Assembly (NCBI RefSeq): GCF_037652055.1
Contig: NZ_JBBKAH010000002.1
Coordinates: 62,001-126,000 of the forward strand
DNA: 64,000 nucleotides
Source: Pelagibius sp037652055
Lineage (GTDB): Bacteria > Pseudomonadota > Alphaproteobacteria > Kiloniellales > Kiloniellaceae
Reading direction: 5' to 3'
This document shows, piece after piece, positions 40,665 to 49,012 of this stretch. The notes under the pieces are model-generated. The model was not told where the DNA came from and searched no databases. It worked only from the letters and a program-made list of their open reading frames with translations. The position numbers and the translations under genes are program-made. Within the stretch, counting starts at the first letter, position 1. Every line of letters begins with the position of its first letter.

Positions 40665-42389
40665 TTAGGCGCTTTGACGCACCTTGTCGAGAAAGGCACC
40701 GACCTGCCGCTGGAGGTCGTTAGCATCGCCGTTGAGGCCCTCGATTGCGGCCACCGCCTGCTGGATGGCGGTCATGGTCTGCTCGGAAGCCGAGCGCACC
40801 TCGGCGATGGTGGAAGACACCCGCGCGGTGTCGGCCGCGGCCGACTGCACGTTGCGCCCGATTTCCTGCGTCGCTGCGTTCTGCTCCTCGACCGCCGAAG
40901 CGATCGCGGTGGTCGACTCGTTGACCTGGCCGATCACGCCGCGGATGGTGGCAATGGCGGAGACCGCTTCCGTGGTCGCCTGCTGCATCGCGTTGATCTG
41001 GTCGGAGATCTCCTCGGTCGCCTTGGTGGTCTGGGAGGCGAGGGTCTTCACCTCGTTGGCGACCACGGCGAAGCCCTTGCCGGCCTCGCCCGCGCGCGCC
41101 GCCTCGATGGTGGCGTTGAGGGCCAGCAGGTTGGTCTGCTCGGCAATCTCGTTGATCAGCTTCACCACGTCGCCGATCTTCTGGGCAGCGGTGTCGAGCG
41201 ACTGCACCGTCTGGTTGGTGGTCTCGGCCTGCTGCACGGCATCGGCAGCGATCCGGGCCGACTCGCTGGCGCGGCGGGCGATCTCGCCGATCGAGGCCGA
41301 CATCTCTTCGGCCGCGGCGGCGACGCTGTCGACGTTGCCGCTGGCACCCTCGGCCGCGCCGCTCACCTGGTTGCTCTTGTCGGTGGTCTGACCGGCCAGA
41401 TCGCGCACTTCCTTGGTGGAAGCGTCGATGTGCGAGGCCGCATCCAGCACGGAGGTGACCTTGCCGGCGACCGAGCTCTCGAACTCGTCGGCCATGGCCT
41501 TCATGGCCGCGCGCTTTTCGTCGGCGGCCCGCTTCTCCTGCTCGGCACGCTCACGCTCCAGGCGGCGCTTCTCCAGGGCGTTCTCCTTGAACACCTGGAC
41601 CGCGCGGGCCATGTCGCCGATCTCGTCGCCCTGCTTCTGGTAGGCGACCTCGACGTCGGTCTCGTCGCGCGCCAGGCGGTCCATCACATTGGAGAGACGC
41701 GGCAGCGGACGCAGCAGCCGGCGGTAGACGAAGAAGGCGATCAGCGAGGTGATCAGGATCGTCACCGCGGAGGTGATCGCCAGTTTCTGGGTCAGCTGGT
41801 CGAGAATCGCATTGATATTCGACTTCAGCACGCCGGCATAGAGGATGCCGATGACCTTGCCGCCGTTGTCGAAGATCGGCGCGTAGATCGTGTAGTAGTC
41901 CTTGCCGAGGATGACCGCCTCGCCGCGGAAGGTCTCGCCCTTGGTCACGATCGGATAGACAGCGCCGTTCTGGCCGAGCGGCGTGCCGATGGCCCGGCTG
42001 CCGTCATCCTTCTTGATGTTGGTGGTGCGGCGCCAGAAGTCCTTGGTCTCCTCGTCCCACACGAAAACCGTGGCCGTCTCTCCGGTCAGGTAACCGACGC
42101 GGTCGATCATGGTGTGGTCAGGAAACTCCGGCAGCGCGTCGATAGCGATGCGCTCAACCTCTAGGCCCTTCTTGCTCACCTGAAGCTGCGGATAGTTCTC
42201 GGCGAAGATGTCGGCGGCGATGCGCAGGCTGGCCGACTGGCGCTCCACCACCTGCTCGCGGATCTGGCCCTGGATGGCGAAGACGGCGGCGGTGGCACAG
42301 GCGGCGGCGGCAACGATGATGAGGACGATGTTCATCACCATCGCCTTGGTTGTCAGCTTGATGCTCTTCACGGCAACAAAGGGGTTCAT
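40665..42389 (-). CDS. Methyl-accepting chemotaxis protein with Cache-type sensor
   Basis: The 574-residue chemoreceptor has a membrane segment at about 15-38, a periplasmic single Cache-like domain (about 40-195, with TGETATVFVWDEE, GRAIGTPLGQ-type and DNGGKVIGILYAGV stretches), a second segment at about 205-222, a HAMP domain, and a long signalling coiled coil. The hairpin tip EQTNLLALNATIEAARAGEA is canonical. It would signal through CheA/CheW encoded elsewhere. The ligand is unknown; the Cache class often binds small organic acids. The upstream 266-nt spacer is AT-rich and should hold its promoter. Confidence 0.93.
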   Translation of the reverse strand: MNPFVAVKSIKLTTKAMVMNIVLIIVAAAACATAAVFAIQGQIREQVVERQSASLRIAADIFAENYPQLQVSKKGLEVERIAIDALPEFPDHTMIDRVGYLTGETATVFVWDEETKDFWRRTTNIKKDDGSRAIGTPLGQNGAVYPIVTKGETFRGEAVILGKDYYTIYAPIFDNGGKVIGILYAGVLKSNINAILDQLTQKLAITSAVTILITSLIAFFVYRRLLRPLPRLSNVMDRLARDETDVEVAYQKQGDEIGDMARAVQVFKENALEKRRLERERAEQEKRAADEKRAAMKAMADEFESSVAGKVTSVLDAASHIDASTKEVRDLAGQTTDKSNQVSGAAEGASGNVDSVAAAAEEMSASIGEIARRASESARIAADAVQQAETTNQTVQSLDTAAQKIGDVVKLINEIAEQTNLLALNATIEAARAGEAGKGFAVVANEVKTLASQTTKATEEISDQINAMQQATTEAVSAIATIRGVIGQVNESTTAIASAVEEQNAATQEIGRNVQSAAADTARVSSTIAEVRSASEQTMTAIQQAVAAIEGLNGDANDLQRQVGAFLDKVRQSA

Positions 42390-42655
42390 GGATCTCTCTC
42401 ACTCGACAGCGTTATCACCCGCCAGCACGCCGTGCCGAGGGCCCCGGACGCTGCGATAGTCGGCGGATCACCTTAGGAAAGGGTAAACTTTGATTTGCTG
42501 ACTAAGGAGTATGCCTAGAAAAACATCTTTTATTTCGATTGATAACTGTTTACAGAATTGTCTGTTTTGATAGTAATTCGCAAGTTATGTGCAAGAATGC
42601 GCCATTGTATCGCCTTTAGCGGTCGCCCGGGGGCGCACTGCGGGGCCCCTGAAAC

Positions 42656-44071
42656 TTAACGCGAAGGCCGCCGGGCAAACCACGGCAGCGCCCGCTCGAA
42701 CTGACCGGCGAGCGCAAACAGGCGCGCTTCCTCACCCACCGCGGCGGCGATCTGCACCCCGACGGGCAGGCCCTCGGGAGTCCAGTGTAACGGCACGGAA
42801 GCGGCGGGTTGGCCCGACATGTTGAACATCTGGGTGAAGGTCACGTAGGGCAGGACCGCCCGGTTGAAGCCGTCGAAGTCGTCGGCCATGGTGTCGAGCA
42901 GGCCGAGGCGCATCGGCGGCTGCGCCAGGGTCGGCGTCATCAGCACGTCGTAGCGCGTCATGAAGGCGGCCAGCCGCTCGCCGATCTGGCGGACGGCTTG
43001 CACGGCGCGCAGGTATTGCGCCGCCGGGATCGTCGCCCCCCGTTCGGCGAAGCGCCAGGTGATGGTTTCCACCTGGCCTTCGCGCGCCCCTTCGGGCAAC
43101 AGCGGATTGTCCGGCCCCAGCGCATCGGCCATGTTCGCCGCGACGATGGTGATCATCGCCTGGCGCAGCAGTTGGTGATCGATTTCCGGCGCCGCCTCTT
43201 CCACGTCGTGGCCGAGTTCCGCCGCCAGGGCCGCCGCCCGTTCGACCGCCGCGCGGCATTCCGGATGCAAGTCGACATCCTCTGGCGTCTTCGCAGTCCA
43301 GGCGATGCGCAGCCGGCGGGGGTCGCGCCCCGCCGCGGCGATGAAAGGCTCCTCTGGCTTCGGCAGGCAGAAGGGATGGTGGCGCGGCGGTCCGCAGACG
43401 GCATCCAGCAGCGCCGCCGAGTCCCTGACGCTGCGGCTGACCGCGTGGAACACCGCCAGGCCGGCCCAGGCATCGCTGGTCGGATTGCGCCCGCGGCTGG
43501 GCTTCAGACCGAACAGGCCGCAGCAGGAGGCCGGGATGCGGATCGAGCCGCCGCCGTCGGAGGCGTGGGCGAAGGGGACCATCCCGGCGGCCACCGCCGC
43601 CGCAGCACCGCCGCTGGAACCGCCGGCCGAGTGCTCCAGGCTCCAGGGGTTGCGCGTTGGGCCATGCCGGCGCGTCTCGGTCGATACGTTGAGACCGAAC
43701 TCCGAGGTCGCGGTCTTGCCCATGACCGTCAGGCCGGCCGCGTGCCAGCGCGCGACCATCGGATCGTCGAAGGGGGCCCGGTAGTCGGCGAACCAGTCGC
43801 TGCCATTGCCGCAGGGCCAGCCCTTGCGGAAACTGTAGAGATCTTTCACCAGGAACGGCAGCCCGGCGAAGGGGGTCGCGGGGTCCCGGGCCGTCAGTTC
43901 GGCCCGCGCCTCGTCGTAGGCGCGGTGCACCACCGCATTCACCGCCGGATTGCGCGCCTCGATGCGCGCGATCACCGCTTCCAGCAATTCCGGGGCGGCG
44001 ATCTCGCCCCGGCGGATCAGTTCCGCCAGGGCGAGGCCGTCGTGATCGTCGAGCAGGGCGTCCAGTGACAC
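42656..44071 (-). CDS. Amidase signature family hydrolase
   Basis: The 471-residue enzyme carries the Ser-cisSer-Lys triad of amidase-signature proteins: Lys76 in PFLVKDLYS, the cis-Ser in HSAGGSSGGAAAA (152 or 153) and the nucleophile Ser176 in SDGGGSIRIPASCCG. The overall sequence resembles the amidase / 6-aminohexanoate-cyclic-dimer hydrolase group rather than GatA, since GatB/GatC neighbours are absent. It starts at GTG with a GGAAGG ribosome-binding site. It lies 16 nt after the aminotransferase gene on the same strand, so it may be cotranscribed. The substrate is unknown. Confidence 0.9.
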   Translation of the reverse strand: MSLDALLDDHDGLALAELIRRGEIAAPELLEAVIARIEARNPAVNAVVHRAYDEARAELTARDPATPFAGLPFLVKDLYSFRKGWPCGNGSDWFADYRAPFDDPMVARWHAAGLTVMGKTATSEFGLNVSTETRRHGPTRNPWSLEHSAGGSSGGAAAAVAAGMVPFAHASDGGGSIRIPASCCGLFGLKPSRGRNPTSDAWAGLAVFHAVSRSVRDSAALLDAVCGPPRHHPFCLPKPEEPFIAAAGRDPRRLRIAWTAKTPEDVDLHPECRAAVERAAALAAELGHDVEEAAPEIDHQLLRQAMITIVAANMADALGPDNPLLPEGAREGQVETITWRFAERGATIPAAQYLRAVQAVRQIGERLAAFMTRYDVLMTPTLAQPPMRLGLLDTMADDFDGFNRAVLPYVTFTQMFNMSGQPAASVPLHWTPEGLPVGVQIAAAVGEEARLFALAGQFERALPWFARRPSR

Positions 44072-44087
44072 AGCACGCCCTTCCCGG

Positions 44088-45293
44088 TCAGTCGGTCAGC
44101 GCTTCGCAGGCCTTCTTGATGCGCGTGCAGGCTTCCTTCAGCGCCTCGGTCGAGGTGGCGTAGGAAACCCGGAAGTGCGGCGACAGGCCGAAGGCCTCGC
44201 CCTGCACCGCGGCGACACCGACGGACTCCAGCAGGTAGGTGACGAAGTCCTCGTCGGTCTCGAGGGTCTTGCCGTCCGGCGTCTTCTTGCCGATGCAGCC
44301 GGCGCAGGAGGGATAGACGTAGAAGGCGCCTTCCGGCTTGTGGCAGTGGATTCCGGGGCAGTCGTTCAGCATCTCGACCACCATGTCGCGGCGCGCCTTG
44401 AAGGCCTCGGCGCGCTCCGCGATGAAATCCTGGGTGCCGTTCAGCGCCTCGACCGCGGCGGCCTGGCTGATCGAGGAAGGGTTGGAGGTCGACTGCGACT
44501 GCACCTTGGCCATCGCCTTGATCAGCGCCTGCGGGCCGGCGGCATAGCCGATGCGCCAGCCTGTCATCGCATAGGCCTTGGAGACGCCGTTCACCGTCAG
44601 GGTGCGGTCCTTCAGCTTGGGCTCAACCTGCGCCGGCGTGGTGAACTCGAAGCCGTCGTAGACCAGGTGCTCGTACATGTCGTCGGTCATCACCCAGACC
44701 TGCGGATGGCGCAGCAGCACGTCGGTCAGCGCCTTCATCTCCTCGCGGGTGTAAGCGGCGCCGGTCGGGTTCGACGGGCTGTTGAGGATCAGCCACTTTG
44801 TCTTCGGCGTGATCGCCTGCTCCAGGGCCTCCGGCGTCAGCTTGAAATTGTGGTTGGCGCCGCAGGGGATGAACACCGGCTCGCCCTCGGCCAGCAGCGC
44901 CATGTCCGGGTAGGACACCCAGTAGGGCGCCGGGATGATCACCTCGTCGCCCGGGTTCAGCGTCGCCATGAAGGCGTTGTACAGCACCTGCTTGCCGCCG
45001 GTGCCGACGGTGATCTCCGCGGGGGTGTAGTCCAGGCCGTTCTCGCGCTTGAACTTGGCGCAGATCGCCTTCTTCAGCGCCGGGGTGCCGTCGACTGCGG
45101 TGTACTTGGTCTGGCCCCCGCGGATCGCCTGGATCGCGGCTTCCTTGATGTTGTCGGGGGTATCGAAGTCCGGCTCGCCGGCGCCGAGGCCGATGACGTC
45201 GCGTCCGGCGGCTTTCAACTCGGCCGCCTTGGTGGTCACGGCGATGGTGGGCGAGGGCTTGATTCGCGACAAACGTTCCGCGATCACGGACAT
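44088..45293 (-). CDS. aatA: Aspartate aminotransferase (class I, subgroup Ib)
   Basis: The 401-residue PLP enzyme transfers the amino group between aspartate and 2-oxoglutarate, possibly also with prephenate or aromatic acids. The Schiff-base Lys239 is in NGVSKAYAMTGWRIGY. Other PLP residues lie in NSPSNPTGAAYT and MTDDMYEHLVYD, and the C-terminal Arg in HFRVSYATS. I used the ATG at 45293 (GGGAG eight bases upstream). An amidase gene follows on the same strand. Confidence 0.93.
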   Translation of the reverse strand: MSVIAERLSRIKPSPTIAVTTKAAELKAAGRDVIGLGAGEPDFDTPDNIKEAAIQAIRGGQTKYTAVDGTPALKKAICAKFKRENGLDYTPAEITVGTGGKQVLYNAFMATLNPGDEVIIPAPYWVSYPDMALLAEGEPVFIPCGANHNFKLTPEALEQAITPKTKWLILNSPSNPTGAAYTREEMKALTDVLLRHPQVWVMTDDMYEHLVYDGFEFTTPAQVEPKLKDRTLTVNGVSKAYAMTGWRIGYAAGPQALIKAMAKVQSQSTSNPSSISQAAAVEALNGTQDFIAERAEAFKARRDMVVEMLNDCPGIHCHKPEGAFYVYPSCAGCIGKKTPDGKTLETDEDFVTYLLESVGVAAVQGEAFGLSPHFRVSYATSTEALKEACTRIKKACEALTD

Positions 45294-45607
45294 CGATAGA
45301 ACTCCCGGATTGCCTGTATTTTGAGGGCCACCCTCCCGCACGGGGCGGGTCGGCGGTTCAGCGGCAACTTAGAGCCATCACGCCGCAATTGGAACCGGCA
45401 AGCGCGCATATCTGGGCCGCAATCCCCAGGATTCTCAGTCAGTCGCCGCCAATTGGCGGGCGCCCTGCCCCAAAAGCTTCGCAAAGCATCTTGGAATCGC
45501 CGCAATCCCGGTCCGCTGTTGCCATGCTGGGCGGGCCTCATGGTCGCCATCCGAAAGCGCCCGCGCCGCGCGCGCGACTGGTCCGATGAAAAACCCGGGG
45601 GATAACC
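45294..45607. other. Divergent intergenic region
   Basis: This spacer separates the aminotransferase from the sortase-target gene. It should contain both promoters. I see no gene with local codon use, no repeat and no strong hairpin. Confidence 0.6.
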
Positions 45608-48058
45608 ATGCGACACGACCCGTTGCCTTTGCCAACCCGCCACCTCGGCCTCGATGCCGTCATCCCGCCCCGCCTGGGCCGCGCCCACTGGCGCAGCCTC
45701 ACCGTCATGGCGGCCGCCCTGGCACTGGTTCTGGTGGTCATGCTGGGCAGCCTGGCGGCCCGCGCCGAGGCCCCCCTTACACGGGCCCAGGCGGCAGCGG
45801 ATGACGGCCCCATCGGCCTGTTCTTCCGCGCCGGCCCGGACGGTAGCGTGCTGCAGGCGCCGACCCTGAAGACCGCCGTCGACCTGGAGGTGAACGGCAT
45901 GGTCGCCCGCGCCACGGTGCGCCAGGTCTTCCACAATCCGACGGGGCGCTGGCTGGAAGGGATCTACGTCTTCCCGCTGCCCGAACGCTCCGCCGTCGAC
46001 CGCCTGACCATGGTGATCGGCGAGCGCCGGGTCGAAGGCCGCATCATGGAGAAGGCCGAAGCCGAGCGCGCCTACAAGGAAGCCGCCGCCAACGGCCAGC
46101 GCGCCAGCCTGGTGAGCGGCGAGCGCCCCAACGTCTTCGTCACCGCCGTCGCCAACATCGGCCCCGGCGAGGACATCACGGTGGAGATCGGCTTCCAGGA
46201 CGCCGTCACCTACGACAACGGCGTCTTCGCCCTGCGCTTCCCCATGGTGGTGGCGCCGCGCTACACCCCGGCGCCGGACGACGCGGAGGTCGCGGAGGCC
46301 CCCGCCCGCACCCCCGGCCCGTCGCCGGCTGTCGTGCGGACCGCCGAGGACGCGCCGCGCGACCTCTTCGGCCCCGTCAACACCGACAGGCTCGACACCG
46401 ACCCCGAGACCGCCAACCCGCTGTCGCTCACCCTGCATCTTAACGCCGGCATGCCGCTCGCCGGCCTGCGCAGCCTCTACCACCCGGTGGTCATCCAGTC
46501 CGACGGCGAGGGCCGCCAGACCATGACCCTGAAAGCGGACGCAGTGCCGGCCGACCGCGACTTCGTGGTCGAGTGGCAGCCCGCACCGAGCGCGGAACCG
46601 CGCGCCGCGGTCTTCGCCGAGCAGGCCGGCGCCGACGCCCACCTGCTGGTCATGATGATGCCGCCGTCCGGCGAGTCCAACGCCGCCGAGTCCCAAGCCG
46701 GCGAGTCCAAAGCCGGCGCGCCGGCGCCGCTGTCGAGCCCCGCCCTGCCGCGCGAGGTGATCTTCGTCATCGACACCTCCGGCTCCATGCACGGCGCCTC
46801 CATCGACCAGGCTAAAACCGCGTTGATCACCGCCCTGAAGCGCCTGAACCCGGAAGACCGTTTCAACGTCATCCAGTTCAACAACCAGACCCACGCCCTC
46901 TTCCCGCATCCCGCCGCCGCCAGCGTCGGCAACGTGGCGCAGGCCTGGCACTACGTGAGCGCGCTGGAGGCCGACGGCGGCACCGAGATGCTGCCGGCGC
47001 TCGACCTGTCGCTCGACAATCAGTCCCACGACGGCTTCCTGCGCCAGGTGGTCTTCATCACCGACGCGGCGGTCGGCAACGAGGACGAACTGTTCCGTCA
47101 CGTCGCCGAAAAGCTCGGCGACAGCCGTCTCTTCACCGTCGGCATCGGCTCGGCACCCAACAGCTACTTCATGCGCAAGGCGGCCGAACTGGGCCGCGGC
47201 AGCTTCACCTATATCGGCGACCTGGGCGAGGTGGAGACGCGCATGAGCGCGCTGCTGGCCAAGCTGGAGCAGCCGGCGCTGACCGACATCCGCGTCGGCT
47301 GGCCGCTTTCGGCGGGCAAGCGCATCGAGCTCTACCCGACCCCGCTGCCCGACCTCTACGCCGGCGAGCCGGTCACCTTCGCCGTGCGGCTCGAGGGCGT
47401 CGATCTCGACAAGCTGGATGGCCAACTGCTGGTCACCGGCAACGCGGCCGAAGGTTCCTGGCAGCAACGCGTGGCGCTGACCGGCCTGACGAACGCGCCC
47501 GGTGTCGCCGCGCTGTGGGCGCGCGCCAAGCTGACGCAGATCGAGGACGGGCTCTACCGCGTGCAGGACAACGACATCGACCGCACGGCGATCCGCGCCG
47601 AGGCGCTGGCGCTGGCCCTCGATCACCAGTTGGTCACCCGCTACACCTCCCTTGTCGCCATCGACGAAGCCGTGGCGCGCCCGCGGGACGAAGACCTGCA
47701 GAGCGGCGAGGTCGCCCGCGACCTGCCTGCCGGCTGGGACGCCGGCAAGGTGTTCGGCGACGCGGCGATCGATCCCACGGCCGACCCCGCGGCGACACAA
47801 CAGGGGGCGATCCCCACGCCGGTGCCTTTTGCCCAGACTCCCCTGGAGGTTGCCGAGGAAGCGTCCATGCGCCGCGTCACCCTGCCAGCGCCGCTGCTGC
47901 AGCAGGCCCGCGCCGACGGCGCCGCGGTCAGCCTGCCGCAGACGGCGACCCCGGCCGAGCGCATGGCCGTTGTCGGGAGCGCCTACCTGCTGCTGGCGCT
48001 GGCGCTGATCCTGCTGGTGATGCACCGCCGGCGCCGTGCGGGGGATCCGCGTGGCTAA
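45608..48058 (+). CDS. VIT/VWA sortase target protein
   Basis: The 816-residue envelope protein is the presumed sole substrate of the adjacent sortase. After an atypical long N-terminal signal/anchor (hydrophobic about 30-50) it has a VIT domain (about 70-205), a Pro/Ala-rich linker, and a von Willebrand A domain (about 380-550) with a complete MIDAS (VIDTSGSMHG, GGTEML, ITDAAVG). It ends in a sorting signal: LPQTAT (776-781), a membrane helix and RRRR. This layout matches the marine proteobacterial sortase target family. The linker before VWA contains three tandem 15-bp repeats. The stop lies 8 nt inside the sortase gene. Confidence 0.92.
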   Translation: MRHDPLPLPTRHLGLDAVIPPRLGRAHWRSLTVMAAALALVLVVMLGSLAARAEAPLTRAQAAADDGPIGLFFRAGPDGSVLQAPTLKTAVDLEVNGMVARATVRQVFHNPTGRWLEGIYVFPLPERSAVDRLTMVIGERRVEGRIMEKAEAERAYKEAAANGQRASLVSGERPNVFVTAVANIGPGEDITVEIGFQDAVTYDNGVFALRFPMVVAPRYTPAPDDAEVAEAPARTPGPSPAVVRTAEDAPRDLFGPVNTDRLDTDPETANPLSLTLHLNAGMPLAGLRSLYHPVVIQSDGEGRQTMTLKADAVPADRDFVVEWQPAPSAEPRAAVFAEQAGADAHLLVMMMPPSGESNAAESQAGESKAGAPAPLSSPALPREVIFVIDTSGSMHGASIDQAKTALITALKRLNPEDRFNVIQFNNQTHALFPHPAAASVGNVAQAWHYVSALEADGGTEMLPALDLSLDNQSHDGFLRQVVFITDAAVGNEDELFRHVAEKLGDSRLFTVGIGSAPNSYFMRKAAELGRGSFTYIGDLGEVETRMSALLAKLEQPALTDIRVGWPLSAGKRIELYPTPLPDLYAGEPVTFAVRLEGVDLDKLDGQLLVTGNAAEGSWQQRVALTGLTNAPGVAALWARAKLTQIEDGLYRVQDNDIDRTAIRAEALALALDHQLVTRYTSLVAIDEAVARPRDEDLQSGEVARDLPAGWDAGKVFGDAAIDPTADPAATQQGAIPTPVPFAQTPLEVAEEASMRRVTLPAPLLQQARADGAAVSLPQTATPAERMAVVGSAYLLLALALILLVMHRRRRAGDPRG

Positions 48059-48770
48059 GGCTTTCACCCTCAGCCGGATGGCCCAGAACCGGGTTCTGGT
48101 CGGCCTCGCCCTGCTGTCGCTGGCCCTCGGCCTGTGGCAGCTCGGCGGGGCCGCCGCCATCCACGGCAAGGCCTGGCTGGCCCAGCGCCTGCTCGACCGC
48201 GCCTGGAGCGCGACGCTGGCCGGCGGCGAAGAAGTGAAGCCCTGGCCCTGGGCCGATACCTGGCCGGTGGCGCGCCTGAAAGTGCCCGACCTGGACGTCG
48301 ATCTCTATGTCCTGGCGGGGGCGAGCGGGCGCACCCTCGCCTTCGGCCCCGCCGTGGTGCCGGGCACCGAGGGCCTCAACCACCGCATTTTCAGCGGCCA
48401 CCGCGATACCCATTTCGCCTTCCTGCGCGATCTCGCCGACGGCGCCCGCTTCAGCCTGCAGGGCCGCGACGGGAGATGGCGCGACTACGGGGTGCGCGGC
48501 CACCAGGTGCTCGACCTGCGTCATCCGGTGACGGCGCAGCGAGCGCAAGGGGCGGAACTGGTGACCCTGGTCACCTGTTGGCCCTTCGACGCCGTCGACC
48601 CGGGCGGGCCGCTGCGCTACGCGGTGACGGCGCAAGCCCTGGCCGAAACCGAGAAGACTCCCGAAGACACCACGACGAGCCCGCCGCTTGGGGAAGCGGC
48701 GTTCCTGCAACCGGCGTCCGGGGGGACGCCACTTGGAGACGGTGCCCCCCTTGGTGCCCCTGCGCTGTAA
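48051..48770 (+). CDS. Class GN sortase
   Basis: The 239-residue transpeptidase should cleave LPQTAT and join the target to an unknown nucleophile in the Gram-negative envelope. It has an N-terminal membrane helix (about 15-32) and the catalytic triad His117 (SGHRDTHF), Cys176 (LVTCWPFD) and Arg189 (PLRYAVTA). The GTG start at 48051 has GGGGAT just upstream and overlaps the target gene by 8 nt; a GTG at 48036 is the alternative. The C-terminal tail after about 195 is a low-complexity Pro/Gly extension. The stop is TAATG with the next small frame. Confidence 0.92.
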   Translation: MAKAFTLSRMAQNRVLVGLALLSLALGLWQLGGAAAIHGKAWLAQRLLDRAWSATLAGGEEVKPWPWADTWPVARLKVPDLDVDLYVLAGASGRTLAFGPAVVPGTEGLNHRIFSGHRDTHFAFLRDLADGARFSLQGRDGRWRDYGVRGHQVLDLRHPVTAQRAQGAELVTLVTCWPFDAVDPGGPLRYAVTAQALAETEKTPEDTTTSPPLGEAAFLQPASGGTPLGDGAPLGAPAL

Positions 48771-48916
48771 TGCTGTTTGACCCCGCCCAGTTCACCACCC
48801 ACCAGCCCCTCGCCCGCGGCTCCGCGCTGCGCCGCTGGCTGACGCGGCTCTGCCTTTGCGTCTGTCTTGCCGTGGGTGCCGGTGCCGCCCTGCTGCTGTT
48901 TGCGCCCCTGCTGTGA
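48770..48916 (+). CDS. Candidate 48-residue single-pass membrane microprotein
   Basis: An ATG overlaps the sortase stop (TAATG) and opens a 48-codon frame. The product has a polar N-terminus with several Arg residues (LARGSALRRWLTRL) and one membrane helix (CLCVCLAVGAGAALLLF), ending at the stop TGA. Translational coupling, a positive-inside helix and GC-ending codons support a real gene, but the frame is short and no family is recognised. If real, it is a third component of the sortase operon. Confidence 0.5.
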   Translation: MLFDPAQFTTHQPLARGSALRRWLTRLCLCVCLAVGAGAALLLFAPLL

Positions 48917-49012
48917 TTTTTCTTCGCTCCTGACACACAGGTGACAGGAGCCAGCGGGACGCCCCGGCCCTCCCCCCTGGCAACGGCGGGGGTGAAGCGC
49001 ATATAAAGGGGC

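Noticed and set aside
42656..44071. Assignment of the amidase as GatA
   Set aside because: The protein carries the general amidase signature, but gatB and gatC are not adjacent and the sequence reads closer to stand-alone amidases.
45284..48169. A 961-codon minus-strand frame opposite the sortase target
   Set aside because: Composition is dominated by Arg, Ala, Gly, His and Asp in shadow fashion; the + strand protein has VIT, VWA and a sorting signal.
48134..48769. Open frame out of phase with the sortase gene that ends at 48916
   Set aside because: The part overlapping the sortase is an Arg/Pro/Gly shadow; only the last 49 codons after the sortase stop are kept as a candidate.
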